Positions 25,855 through 33,820 of a stretch of 64,000 nucleotides of DNA are shown one piece after another. Origin of the DNA: Sinomonas susongensis (lineage in GTDB: Bacteria; Actinomycetota; Actinomycetes; Actinomycetales; Micrococcaceae); NCBI RefSeq assembly GCF_005877005.1, contig NZ_SSNH01000001.1, forward strand, positions 248,001-312,000, written 5' to 3'. Every line of letters starts with the position of its first letter. Position 1 is the stretch's first letter. The notes under the pieces were generated by a model. The model searched no databases, was not told the DNA's origin, and saw nothing but the letters and a program-made list of their open reading frames with translations. The position numbers were made by a program, and so were the translations under genes.

Positions 25855-27102
25855 TCAGGTGGTTACAGGACGTGCCGTCGCGTGGGCCCGGACGGCCCGC
25901 CGGTACGCCGCGCGCGTCCCCTCGGCCGTCTGCTCCCAGCCGAAGCGCTGCGCATAGATCGACGCCGCCCGGCCCAGATCCGCGCGCGTGGACGGGTCGT
26001 CGTAGAGCTGCTCGAGGACATCGGCCCACACCGCGGGATCGTGGCCCCCCACCAGGAATCCCGTCCGCCCGTCGCACACCGCCTTCGGGAGACCGCCGAC
26101 GCGAGCCGCAACGACTGGCGTCCCACAGGCCTGCGCCTCGAGCGCCACGAGCCCGAACGATTCCGAGAAGCTCGGCATCGCGACCACGTCGGCGGACCTG
26201 AACCACTCCGCGAGGACGGCGGCCGGGACCGGGGGCCGGCGGTGGACGACGCCGTCGAGCCCCTCCTCCCGGGCAAGCTCGTCGAGGTCCAGGCCGAGGG
26301 AACCGCTGGGGGCGCCGATGACGGTCACCGCGAGGGGGATGTCCGGACGACGACGCCGGAGCTCGCCCGCCGCCGCGACGAGGATCTGGGGTCCTTTGAG
26401 CCGCTGGAGCCGGCCCGCGAAAAGGATGTGGAACGTCGCCGCCGGCACCCCCGAGGCGACCCGTGAGCGTGAGCGGAAGGCCGGCCGGAAGATGCCCAGG
26501 TCCACGCCCGGGTTCACGATGTCGATGCGGTCCTCGTCGACGCCGTAGTGCCGCACGAGCTCGTCCCGCTCGGCCGCGGTGTTCGCGGTGAGCCACGTCG
26601 CGCCGTCGGCGATGAGCTGCTCCCCGCGCTCGCGCCACGTCGGCTCGGGCAGGTCGCCCGCGGCGAGGTGACGGTTCTTGACCCGCGCCATGGTGTGCAT
26701 GGTGTGGACGAGCGGCACGTCCCATTCGGACGCGGCGTGGAGGCCTGCGAGGCCGGACACCCAATAGTGGCTGTGCACCACCCGCGGGCGGGGGAGGCCG
26801 TGCATCCGCCGGAGCACGCCCTCGGCGAACTCGTCCGCTATGGGCGGCATCTGCTCCTTCGCGAGCTGTCGGCGGGGGCCCGCCTCGACGTGGTGGACCC
26901 TGACGCCCCGGGCGAGGGCGACCGTGTCGGGCTGCAGGGGGTCGGTCGCGCGCGTGTAGATGTCGACGCCGAGGCCGTCCTCGGCGAGAGCGCGGGCGAG
27001 GTGGCTGATGTACACGTTCATGCCGCCGGCGTCGCCCGCTCCGGGCTGCTCGAGGGGTGACGTGTGGAGGCTGATCATCGCCACGCGGTCCTGGTGCTGC
27101 AC
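25855..27102 (-). CDS. mshA: D-inositol-3-phosphate glycosyltransferase (mycothiol synthesis)
   Basis: 415 aa GT4 enzyme that transfers GlcNAc from UDP-GlcNAc to 1L-inositol-1-phosphate, the first committed mycothiol step. The N-terminus [24 protein letters not shown] is diagnostic of MshA, as are [13 protein letters not shown] and [11 protein letters not shown]. The C-terminal domain has [29 protein letters not shown] and [29 protein letters not shown], with the E-x7-E pair ([11 protein letters not shown]). Divergent from alr with only about 100 bp between. Together with ino1 it shows that the organism makes mycothiol. Confidence 0.95.
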   Translation of the reverse strand: MQHQDRVAMISLHTSPLEQPGAGDAGGMNVYISHLARALAEDGLGVDIYTRATDPLQPDTVALARGVRVHHVEAGPRRQLAKEQMPPIADEFAEGVLRRMHGLPRPRVVHSHYWVSGLAGLHAASEWDVPLVHTMHTMARVKNRHLAAGDLPEPTWRERGEQLIADGATWLTANTAAERDELVRHYGVDEDRIDIVNPGVDLGIFRPAFRSRSRVASGVPAATFHILFAGRLQRLKGPQILVAAAGELRRRRPDIPLAVTVIGAPSGSLGLDLDELAREEGLDGVVHRRPPVPAAVLAEWFRSADVVAMPSFSESFGLVALEAQACGTPVVAARVGGLPKAVCDGRTGFLVGGHDPAVWADVLEQLYDDPSTRADLGRAASIYAQRFGWEQTAEGTRAAYRRAVRAHATARPVTT

Positions 27103-27189
27103 GCTACAAGGCTACGGTTTCCTCGGCAGTGCCCCGCAGCTGTGACTCCGGGCGCGCGAATCCGAGCCGGCCGCTCCGAACGCCGCCGG

Positions 27190-27195
27190 TAGACT
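27190..27195 (+). promoter_or_regulatory. -10 box (TAGACT) for leaderless alr transcript
   Basis: TAGACT ends 6 nt before GTG 27202; no ribosome site is present. It drives the alr-tsaE-tsaB-rimI-tsaD operon. Confidence 0.55.
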
Positions 27196-27201
27196 CGGGG
27201 G

Positions 27202-28425
27202 GTGACTTCCACGCCCGACCCTGCAGTACAACGCCTGCCCGAACGCGCCGCCGTCGTCGACCTCGAGGCTGTCCGGCACAACGTCCGCGTCGTGCGGACC
27301 GTCGCGGAGCCCGCGCGCGTCATGGCCGTCGTGAAGGCGGATGCCTACGGTCACGGCGCCGTGCCCGTCGCCCGCGCGGCACTCGAGGCGGGCGCGGCGT
27401 GGCTGGGGGTTGCGCACATCGGCGAGGCGCTCACCCTCCGCGCCGCGGGGATCGAGGCGCCGACCCTCGCGTGGCTGCACACGGCTGAGAGCAACTTCTC
27501 GGCGGCGGTCGGCGCCGGCGTCGACCTCGGATGCTCCGGCTGGGAGCTCGGCCGGATCGCGGACGCCGCGCGCGAGCAGCAGCGCCCTGCCCGCGTGCAC
27601 CTCAAGATCGACACGGGGCTCGGACGCAACGGCGTGACGCCGGACCGCTGGGAGGCCGTCCTCGACGAGGCCACGGACTACCAGGACCAAGGACTGCTCC
27701 GCGTTGTCGGGGTCTTCAGCCATCTCGCGGTGGCCGACGAGCCGGACCGGCCTGAGACAGACGTCCAGCTCGGGGTCTTCCGCGATGCCGTCGCGCTCGC
27801 CGAGGACGCGGGATGCGACCTCGAGGTGCGCCACATCGCAAATTCGCCCGCGATCTTCTCCCGCCCGGACACGCACTTCGACCTCGTGCGCGCCGGGATT
27901 TCGATCTACGGGCTCTCGCCGTTCCCCGAGCAGTCCTCGTCCGACCTCGGCCTGCGTCCCGCGATGACGCTGCGCACGCTCGTGTCGCAGGCCAAGCGCG
28001 TCCCCGCGGGGCAGGGCGTGAGCTATGGGCTCACCTACCGGACGCCGGGAGAGAGCGCACTGGGGCTCATCCCGCTCGGGTACGCGGACGGGGTCCCTCG
28101 CACGTCCAACGGCGGCCCCGTGCGCATTTCGGGTACGACGTATCGGGTGGTCGGGCGTGTCGCCATGGACCAGATGGTGGTGGACCTCGGGCCCGACGCC
28201 GATGTCGAGGCGATCGCCGGCGGCGAGGCCGTGCTCTTCGGGCCGGGCGAAGACGGCGGCCCGACCGCCGACGACTGGGCCCGCGCCGCCGGGACCATCA
28301 ACTACGAGATCGTGACCCGCATCAGCCCGCGGGTCCCCCGCATCCACGTCGATTCGGCCGCCCGCGAGACCGTGGCCGGCGCGACCCCGGGCGCCGTCGC
28401 GACCGCCGTGGGAGGGCAGGCGTGA
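27202..28425 (+). CDS. alr: Alanine racemase
   Basis: 407 aa PLP enzyme interconverting L- and D-alanine for peptidoglycan. The PLP lysine is Lys45 in VMAVVKADAYGHG. The fold-III TIM barrel includes HLKIDTGLGRNG and RAGISIYGLSPF. The C-terminal beta domain carries the catalytic Tyr in QGVSYGLTYRT and the YADGVPR and GRVAMDQMVVDLG motifs. The GTG at 27202 follows the leaderless promoter box and begins MTSTPDP. It ends in a GTGA overlap with tsaE, so cell-wall and t6A genes are translated as a coupled unit, an arrangement common in actinobacteria. Confidence 0.95.
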   Translation: MTSTPDPAVQRLPERAAVVDLEAVRHNVRVVRTVAEPARVMAVVKADAYGHGAVPVARAALEAGAAWLGVAHIGEALTLRAAGIEAPTLAWLHTAESNFSAAVGAGVDLGCSGWELGRIADAAREQQRPARVHLKIDTGLGRNGVTPDRWEAVLDEATDYQDQGLLRVVGVFSHLAVADEPDRPETDVQLGVFRDAVALAEDAGCDLEVRHIANSPAIFSRPDTHFDLVRAGISIYGLSPFPEQSSSDLGLRPAMTLRTLVSQAKRVPAGQGVSYGLTYRTPGESALGLIPLGYADGVPRTSNGGPVRISGTTYRVVGRVAMDQMVVDLGPDADVEAIAGGEAVLFGPGEDGGPTADDWARAAGTINYEIVTRISPRVPRIHVDSAARETVAGATPGAVATAVGGQA

Positions 28426-29069
28426 GCGCTGGAAGCGCAGCTGGGCAGACCTCCGGGGCGGCGTGGGAACTGAGGGCGACGCCGACGACCGCGGAGGAGA
28501 CCCAAGCGCTGGGCGCGGCCCTCGGGCGCGTCCTCGACGCGGGTGACCTCGTCGTCCTCACGGGCGCCCTCGGCGCGGGGAAGACGACGTTCACCCAAGG
28601 CCTGGGGGCTGGCCTCGGAGTGCGCGGCGGAATCATCTCGCCCACGTTCGTCCTCGTACGCATCCACCCGAATGTGCCGGACGGCCCACGCCCGGGCGGC
28701 CCCGACCTCGTGCACGTCGACGCCTACCGGCTCGAGGGGGAGGGCGAGGTCGAGGACCTGGATCTCGAGAACTGGGCCGACACCTCGGTGACCGTCGTGG
28801 AGTGGGGCCGCGGGCTCGTCGAGGGACTCGCCGAGTCCTGGCTCGACATCGAGCTCGAGCGGGGTCCCCTGCCTTTCCCCGGGGCCAGTGCGAGCGCGGC
28901 GGACCCCGAAGTCGACTTCGATCCCGAGGGCGCCGAAGCGGGCGTCGACGAGGAATACGACGACGACGAGCCGCGGCTCGTCGTCGTGCGCGGGTTCGGT
29001 CCCCGGTGGACCCAACCTCCGGCCCTGCCCGGCGCGGTCGCGGCCCACGGTGTGGAGGGTGCAGAGTGA
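28422..29069 (+). CDS. tsaE: tRNA t6A37 synthesis ATPase TsaE
   Basis: 215 aa from GTG 28422. The P-loop is GALGAGKTTFTQG (residues 48-60), then SPTFVLVRIH and HVDAYRLEGEGEVEDLDLENW, the TsaE Walker-B-like and switch region, and VTVVEWGRGL. TsaE binds the TsaB-TsaD heterodimer and drives its turnover in t6A37 modification. It is longer than typical TsaE (about 150-160 aa): after residue 145 there is an acidic insertion (EVDFDPEGAEAGVDEEYDDDEP) before a final strand, LVVVRGFG. GTGA overlaps at both ends place it firmly in the operon. Confidence 0.93.
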   Translation: MSAGSAAGQTSGAAWELRATPTTAEETQALGAALGRVLDAGDLVVLTGALGAGKTTFTQGLGAGLGVRGGIISPTFVLVRIHPNVPDGPRPGGPDLVHVDAYRLEGEGEVEDLDLENWADTSVTVVEWGRGLVEGLAESWLDIELERGPLPFPGASASAADPEVDFDPEGAEAGVDEEYDDDEPRLVVVRGFGPRWTQPPALPGAVAAHGVEGAE

Positions 29070-29752
29070 TCCTCCTCGTCATCGACACGTCCGCCATCGC
29101 CTCCGCCGCCATCATCCGATGGCACGAGGACGAGCCCTGGGGCGCCGTCCTCGCCCAGTTCGCGACCGAGGACACCAAGTCGCACGCCGAGGTCCTCGCC
29201 CCCGGCATCGACGCGCTGCTCCTCGAACAGGAGCTGAGCGGCTCGGACATCGACCGGATCGTGGTCGGTGTGGGCCCGGGGCCGTTCACCGGCCTGCGTT
29301 CCGGCATCGCCACGGCCCGCGCCCTCGCCTTCGCGTGGAGCACACCGCTCGCGGGGCTCATGAGCCTCGACGCCATCGCATGGGACGTCCTTGCGGGAGC
29401 CAGGCCCCCCGCATCGGAGTTCGTCGTCGCGACTGACGCGCGGCGGCGCGAGGTGTACTGGGCCAGGTACTCCGCTCGGGGAGTCCTCCTCGAGGGGCCG
29501 CACGTCGCCCATCCCGACGCGCTCCCCGCCCTGCCGGTCTACGGCGCGGGCGGCGGGATCTACCGGGAGAAGCTCGAGGCGGCCGACGCCGTCGTCGTGG
29601 GCGAGTTCGAGAGCGCGCAGCCCACAGCGGCTTCCCTGGGGCTCGCCGCCGTCGAACGCCTTGCCCGGGGCGAGGAACTGCTCGACACAGCCCCGCGCTA
29701 CCTCCGGGAATCCGACGCGAAGGTGCCCGGGCCGCGGAAGAGGGCCCTGTGA
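29066..29752 (+). CDS. tsaB: tRNA t6A37 synthesis protein TsaB
   Basis: 228 aa from GTG 29066. An ASKHA-fold pseudo-protease partner of TsaD. Conserved blocks are LLVIDTSAIASAAI, HAEVLAPGIDALL, IDRIVVGVGPGPFTGLRSGIATARALAFA and VVATDARRREVYWARY. The C-terminal part is GLAAVERLARGE followed by PRYLRESDAKVPG, the usual TsaB ending. It stabilises TsaD and has no enzymatic activity of its own. Overlaps tsaE upstream and rimI downstream by 4 bp each. Confidence 0.94.
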   Translation: MILLVIDTSAIASAAIIRWHEDEPWGAVLAQFATEDTKSHAEVLAPGIDALLLEQELSGSDIDRIVVGVGPGPFTGLRSGIATARALAFAWSTPLAGLMSLDAIAWDVLAGARPPASEFVVATDARRREVYWARYSARGVLLEGPHVAHPDALPALPVYGAGGGIYREKLEAADAVVVGEFESAQPTAASLGLAAVERLARGEELLDTAPRYLRESDAKVPGPRKRAL

Positions 29753-30252
29753 CCGCCCAGTCGCTGCCCGACGGTGTCCACCTGCGCGACATGACCGAGG
29801 CCGACGTCCCTGCCGTCCACTCGCTCGAGAAGGCGCTGTTCCCCGTCGACGCGTGGCCCGAGCGGATGTTCCGCGACGAGCTCTCGCAGCCGGAGACGAG
29901 GCGGTACTACGTCGCCGAGGAGCGGACCCCCGAGGGTGAGCCGCGGATCATCGCTTATGCCGGTGTCATGTGCGTACCGCCGATCGCGGATGTGCAGACG
30001 ATCGCGGTCGTGCCCGAGCGGGAGGGCCGTGGGATCGGAGCCGCTGTGCTCACGGAGCTCATCGCCGAGGCCCGACGGCGTGGCGCGGAGGACGTCATGC
30101 TCGAGGTGCGCGCCGACAATCCCCGGGCACAGGCGCTGTACCGCCGCTTCGGGTTCACCCACATCCATACGCGCCGCCGCTACTACCGCGACGGGGTCGA
30201 TGCCCACATCATGCAGCTGCCGCTCGGGCGGCCGGAGGGAAGGGACCAGTGA
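29749..30252 (+). CDS. rimI: Ribosomal protein alanine N-acetyltransferase (GNAT)
   Basis: 167 aa GNAT-fold protein starting at GTG 29749. The acetyl-CoA loop is [31 protein letters not shown] (Q/R-x-x-G-x-G/A type), followed by [29 protein letters not shown], the RimI-typical C-terminus with Asn and Tyr catalytic positions. RimI acetylates the N-terminal Ala of ribosomal protein bS18 in E. coli. In actinobacteria it is regularly placed between tsaB and tsaD as here, and it may have wider substrates. Both ends overlap neighbours by 4 bp. Confidence 0.92.
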   Translation: MTAQSLPDGVHLRDMTEADVPAVHSLEKALFPVDAWPERMFRDELSQPETRRYYVAEERTPEGEPRIIAYAGVMCVPPIADVQTIAVVPEREGRGIGAAVLTELIAEARRRGAEDVMLEVRADNPRAQALYRRFGFTHIHTRRRYYRDGVDAHIMQLPLGRPEGRDQ

Positions 30253-31322
30253 AGGAGCCGCTCGTACTCGGGATCGAGTCGTCGTGCGATGAGACGGGAG
30301 TCGGGATCGTGCGCGGCACGAGACTGCTCGCGAACACGGTCTCGTCCTCGATGGACGAGCACGTCCGCTTCGGTGGCGTCATCCCGGAGATCGCGTCCCG
30401 CGCCCACCTCGACGCCATGGTGCCCACTCTTGCGGAGGCCCTCGAAACGGCCGGCGTCACCCTGGCGGACGTCGACGCGCTCGCCGTCACATCCGGCCCC
30501 GGCCTGGCCGGCGCGCTCATGGTGGGCGTGTGCGCCGCGAAGGCCCTCGCCGTGGCGACCGGCAAGCCCCTCTACGCGATCAACCACCTCGTCGCGCACG
30601 TCGGGGTCGGCCTCCTCGACGGCGGCGTCTACGGCGGAGAGCTCCCGGAGGACCTCGGGGCGCTGCTCGTCTCCGGGGGCCACACCGAGGTCCTGCGCGT
30701 GCGGAATATCGCCTCCGACGTCGAGCTGCTCGGGTCAACCATCGACGACGCCGCAGGCGAGGCCTACGACAAGGTCGCTCGGCTCCTCGGCCTCGGCTAC
30801 CCCGGCGGCCCTGCCATCGACCGGCTGGCCAAGGATGGCGACCCCCGAGCCTTCCGGTTCCCCCGCGGCCTGACCCAGCCGAAGTACATGGGGTCGCCTG
30901 AGTCGCCCGGACCGCACCGCTACGACTGGTCCTTCTCGGGGCTCAAGACGGCGGTGGCCCGGTGCGTGGAGCAGCATGAGGCGGCGGGGAAGCCGGTGCC
31001 GGTCGCGGACATCGCGGCCTCGTTCCAGGAGGCCGTGGTCGACGTCGTGACCTCCAAGGCGATCCTCGCGTGCCGTGAGCACGGCCTGCGCAACCTCCTG
31101 CTCGGCGGAGGCGTAGCCGCGAACTCTCGGCTGCGCGAGCTCACTGCCGAGCGGTGTGCCGCCGCCGGGATCTCGCTCGCCGTGCCGCCGTTTTCGCTGT
31201 GCACGGACAACGGAGCGATGGTCGCGGCCCTCGCGGCGCGGGTCATCATGGACGGCCGCTCGCCCAGCGAGCTCTCGTTCGCACCCGACTCGTCCCTGCC
31301 CGTGACGACGGTGTCCGCCTGA
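30249..31322 (+). CDS. tsaD: tRNA N6-threonylcarbamoyltransferase TsaD
   Basis: 357 aa from GTG 30249. Catalytic subunit transferring threonylcarbamoyl to A37 of ANN-decoding tRNAs. Motifs: [29 protein letters not shown] (metal ligand His in the family HxxxH), [74 protein letters not shown] and [12 protein letters not shown] with the conserved DN. It completes the alr-tsaE-tsaB-rimI-tsaD operon. A palindromic repeat element starts 7 bp after its stop codon. Confidence 0.96.
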   Translation: MKEPLVLGIESSCDETGVGIVRGTRLLANTVSSSMDEHVRFGGVIPEIASRAHLDAMVPTLAEALETAGVTLADVDALAVTSGPGLAGALMVGVCAAKALAVATGKPLYAINHLVAHVGVGLLDGGVYGGELPEDLGALLVSGGHTEVLRVRNIASDVELLGSTIDDAAGEAYDKVARLLGLGYPGGPAIDRLAKDGDPRAFRFPRGLTQPKYMGSPESPGPHRYDWSFSGLKTAVARCVEQHEAAGKPVPVADIAASFQEAVVDVVTSKAILACREHGLRNLLLGGGVAANSRLRELTAERCAAAGISLAVPPFSLCTDNGAMVAALAARVIMDGRSPSELSFAPDSSLPVTTVSA

Positions 31323-31329
31323 TCCCATA

Positions 31330-31397
31330 GGTTCGATTCGCCACAACTGGCGGGCAGTGTGCCTCAGCAAGAGGCTGAATTGCCTGCGAGTTGTGGC
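31330..31397. repeat. Palindromic repeat element, left copy
   Basis: Begins with the 19-mer GGTTCGATTCGCCACAACT (31330-31348) that recurs exactly at 32326-32344. GCCACAACT (31340-31348) is inverted as AGTTGTGGC (31389-31397), and an inner hairpin GCCTC-AGCAA-GAGGC lies at 31361-31375. The element could fold as a branched hairpin. It lies just after tsaD and upstream of the AbiEi/DUF559-like gene. Confidence 0.85.
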
Positions 31398-31473
31398 TTT
31401 TGGCACCTGCATCTTTTCCACATTCGGGCCGTCTCGGCCGCGCCGTGGCTCCGAGGCGCGGCAGGCTGGTGCT

Positions 31474-32385
31474 GTGGACGGTCCAGCGCTGCTCTTGCCA
31501 AGCCTTGGGGGCAGTGCCGCGGCCTGCGAGCTGCGGCGTTACTTCAGCCAGAAGCAGCTCATGCGGGCCGTTGAATCCGGGGACCTCGTCCGCCCACGGA
31601 AAGGCGTGTATGCGCTGCGGTCGTTGGCGGAAGCCCATCACACGGCCCTCGAGTGCCGCGGAGTGCTCTACGGCCGGTCCGCCGCTTTGGCCCACGGTAT
31701 GGGGGTTCTGCACCGGCCGCGTCAGGTCGAGGTCGCCGTGCCGAGGGGCACGAAGATCCGGTCTCATCCGAGGGCGAGCATCGTCACGCGCCTCCTTCCC
31801 GGGGAGGACCTCGTTCGCATGGGCGCAGTCAGGGCAACTGCGCCCGTCCGCACCGTTCTGGACTGTGCCGCACACCTCGGGTTCGCCGAAGGCCTGGCCA
31901 TTGCCGACTCTGCCCTGCGTCTCGGTCTCGTCGGGCACAGCGAACTGCTCGCGGCAGCCCAGGGATGGATCGGGCGAAACAGGCTTCGCCAGCAGCGGGT
32001 GCTTGCCCACATGGACGGCCGGGCGGCGAATGCCTTCGAATCCGGGCTCAGAGCGGCCTGCATCGAAGCCGCGGTGACGGTTGTCCCGCAGCTCCGGATC
32101 GTGACCCGAGGCGGCACCTTCGTGGTGGACCATGCTTCGGTCGTCCACCGGCTGGTTGCGGAGGCCGACAGCTTCGAGTGGCATGGCGGCCGCGAAGCTC
32201 TGCACCGCGACTGCACCCGCTACAACGAACTAGTCCGCGACGGGTGGGTCGTCCTGCGGTTCAGCTGGGAGCACATCATGTTCCAGAGGGCTTGGGTGAG
32301 CGAAGTCGTGGCAGATGCCGCTAACGGTTCGATTCGCCACAACTCGAAGGCAAACCGAGCCGAAAAGCGATTCAAGCGCGCCTGA
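31474..32385 (+). CDS. AbiEi-antitoxin-like / DUF559 (Vsr-like nuclease) fusion protein
   Basis: 303 aa if started at GTG 31474, where CAGGCT lies 6 nt upstream; an upstream extension to 31357 is less convincing. The N-terminal part (YFSQKQLMRAVESGDLVRPRKGVYAL) is the winged-helix opening of AbiEi-type regulators/antitoxins. The middle, RTVLDCAAHLGFAEGLAIADSALR, is typical of the same family. The C-terminal part, FVVDHASVVHRLVAEADSFEWHG to VLRFSWEHIM, is a DUF559/Vsr-type PD-(D/E)xK fold with Asp219, Glu230 and Asp232 in place. No toxin partner is adjacent. The last 20 codons lie in the right copy of a repeat element that also precedes the gene. Function unknown; a defence or regulatory role is an inference. 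Confidence 0.72.
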   Translation: MDGPALLLPSLGGSAAACELRRYFSQKQLMRAVESGDLVRPRKGVYALRSLAEAHHTALECRGVLYGRSAALAHGMGVLHRPRQVEVAVPRGTKIRSHPRASIVTRLLPGEDLVRMGAVRATAPVRTVLDCAAHLGFAEGLAIADSALRLGLVGHSELLAAAQGWIGRNRLRQQRVLAHMDGRAANAFESGLRAACIEAAVTVVPQLRIVTRGGTFVVDHASVVHRLVAEADSFEWHGGREALHRDCTRYNELVRDGWVVLRFSWEHIMFQRAWVSEVVADAANGSIRHNSKANRAEKRFKRA

Positions 32386-32398
32386 ATTGTGTCGAACG
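32326..32398. repeat. Palindromic repeat element, right copy
   Basis: The same 19-mer as at 31330 begins at 32326 and forms part of the 3' coding end of the AbiEi/DUF559-like gene. The inverted arm is degenerate here: AATTGTGTC at 32385-32393, at exactly the same 49-bp spacing as in the left copy. The element ends around the stop codon and just before the convergent small gene. Confidence 0.8.
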
Positions 32399-32572
32399 CT
32401 ACCGCCGCCGCCAAGCCAAGGCGGCTTCGACCCCTCCATAGACCAAGCCCCCGACAACGACCAGCAGCGCGGCCTGTGTGTGAGACGTGACAGCAAGGAC
32501 CACAGCAAGCACGGCAGCGACGAACAGGACTCGCCCCGGCGAGCGGCGCCGCCGTGCTGGGGGCTCGTTCAC
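32399..32572 (-). CDS. Small two-helix membrane protein (57 aa), coupled to YbdK-like ligase
   Basis: 57 aa on the minus strand, starting at a GTG (32572-32570) that overlaps the stop codon of the preceding ligase gene (GTGA), ending at TAG 32399-32401. It begins [14 protein letters not shown] and has two hydrophobic stretches, VLFVAAVLAVVLAV and AALLVVVGGLVYGGVEAAL, separated by TSHTQ, with a basic tail WRRR. Positive-inside distribution predicts both termini in the cytoplasm. The stop-start overlap is the same coupling used by other operons here, which supports it as a real gene despite its size. No family is recognised. Confidence 0.65.
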   Translation of the reverse strand: MNEPPARRRRSPGRVLFVAAVLAVVLAVTSHTQAALLVVVGGLVYGGVEAALAWRRR

Positions 32573-33714
32573 CCCTGGTGGCCCTCCCGCATGAGACGCG
32601 CCTCCTCCAGGACCACGGCGCGGAGATCCCCGCCGTGGGCTGCGGCAGTGCGCCGCTGCCGCTGGTAGCCCGCGCCCCGGCGCACGATGCCCTCGACGTC
32701 GCGGAGCTCCTTCTCGCAGCCGAGGTCGCGGGCAATGGGCTCGAGCCGATCGAGGGTCTCAGCGAGGTGTTCCGTGACGAGCTGCTCGCGCCCGGCAGCG
32801 TCGAGGATGATGATCGCGTCGAGACCGTACCGGGCGGAACGCCACTTGTTCTCCTGCACATGCCACGGCGGCATGGTCGGGATGGTGCCGCCGCTGTCGA
32901 GGGTTCGCGAGGCCTCTTCGACGAGGCACTGCGTGAGCGCGCCGATCGCGCCGACCTCCTCGAGGGTCGAGAGACCGTCGCACACCCGCATCTCGATGGT
33001 GCCGAGCCGAGGGACTGGGCGGATGTCCCAGCGGATCTCGCTGATGACGTCGATCACGCCGGTCGTGAGCATGTCCTGGACATAGCCCTCGAAGCCGTTC
33101 CAGTCCGAGAACTGGAACGGGAGGCCCGCCGTGGGGAGCTGCTGGAACATGAGCGCTCGCTGCGACGCATACCCCGTGTCCTCTCCGCCCCAGTAAGGGC
33201 TCGAGGCAGAGAGTGCCTGGAAGTGCGGGAAGTAGTTCACCAGCGCGTCGAGGACGGGCATGGCCTTGTCGCACCGGTCGAGGCCCACGTGGATGTGAAC
33301 GCCGTAGATGACCATCTGCCGGCCCCACCATTGGGTCCTGTCGATGAGCTTCGCGTAGCGGTCCTTGTCCGTCACGGGCTGGAGGCGCGGCGGGCTGAAC
33401 GGATGGCTTCCCGCGGAGAACAGTTCGACGCCGAGACGGTCGGTGACGCTGCGGACGGCATCCATGGTGGTTGCGAGGTCGTCTTTCGCTCCGCCGACGG
33501 TGTTGTGGACGTCGGTCACGATCTCGACCGTGTTGAGCAGGAGCTCCTGGTGGACGCGTGGGCAGTCTGCGTTGAGTTCGGGGTGCTCCGCGAAAACGCC
33601 GCGCAGGACGTCGGGGGCCGCCGAGACGAGCTCGCCCCCGTGCCGGTCCACGAGCGCGAGTTCCCATTCCATGCCGATCGTGGACTGCTTCGAGGGCGCG
33701 AAGTCGATGTGCAT
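32569..33714 (-). CDS. Carboxylate-amine ligase / glutamate-cysteine ligase, YbdK type
   Basis: 381 aa GCS2-family enzyme. The N-terminus MHIDFAPSKQSTIGMEWELALVD holds the family's Glu-rich ATP/metal site (GMEWEL). QELLLNTVEIVTDV, YGVHIHVGLD and SASSPYWGGEDTGYASQRALMFQQLPTAG are family blocks, and WDIRPVPRLGTIEMRVCDG is the C-terminal metal-binding region. YbdK has weak gamma-glutamylcysteine ligase activity in E. coli. In mycothiol-producing bacteria the true substrate is uncertain; EgtA-like gamma-glutamylcysteine formation for ergothioneine is one possibility, but no egtB/C/D genes are adjacent. A 57-aa membrane protein is translationally coupled downstream. Confidence 0.88.
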   Translation of the reverse strand: MHIDFAPSKQSTIGMEWELALVDRHGGELVSAAPDVLRGVFAEHPELNADCPRVHQELLLNTVEIVTDVHNTVGGAKDDLATTMDAVRSVTDRLGVELFSAGSHPFSPPRLQPVTDKDRYAKLIDRTQWWGRQMVIYGVHIHVGLDRCDKAMPVLDALVNYFPHFQALSASSPYWGGEDTGYASQRALMFQQLPTAGLPFQFSDWNGFEGYVQDMLTTGVIDVISEIRWDIRPVPRLGTIEMRVCDGLSTLEEVGAIGALTQCLVEEASRTLDSGGTIPTMPPWHVQENKWRSARYGLDAIIILDAAGREQLVTEHLAETLDRLEPIARDLGCEKELRDVEGIVRRGAGYQRQRRTAAAHGGDLRAVVLEEARLMREGHQG

Positions 33715-33820
33715 GGTCCGCCCCCGCTTCCGAGCTCAGGCTCCGGCAGGGCCGCAGCGTCCAGATACAGAACGTGCCCAGTCTAGGGCAGCCGCGCCCT
33801 CCCCAGAGTCCGAGAGGCTC

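Noticed and set aside
31330-31348. GGTTCGATTC as the T-arm of a tRNA or a phage attachment site in a tRNA
   Set aside because: The string resembles a T-loop, but no acceptor, D- or anticodon arm is present at either copy and no integrase is nearby.
32554-33786. Plus-strand frame opposite the YbdK-like gene
   Set aside because: Antisense to a gene with intact GCS2 motifs and a conserved start; its translation shows no family features.
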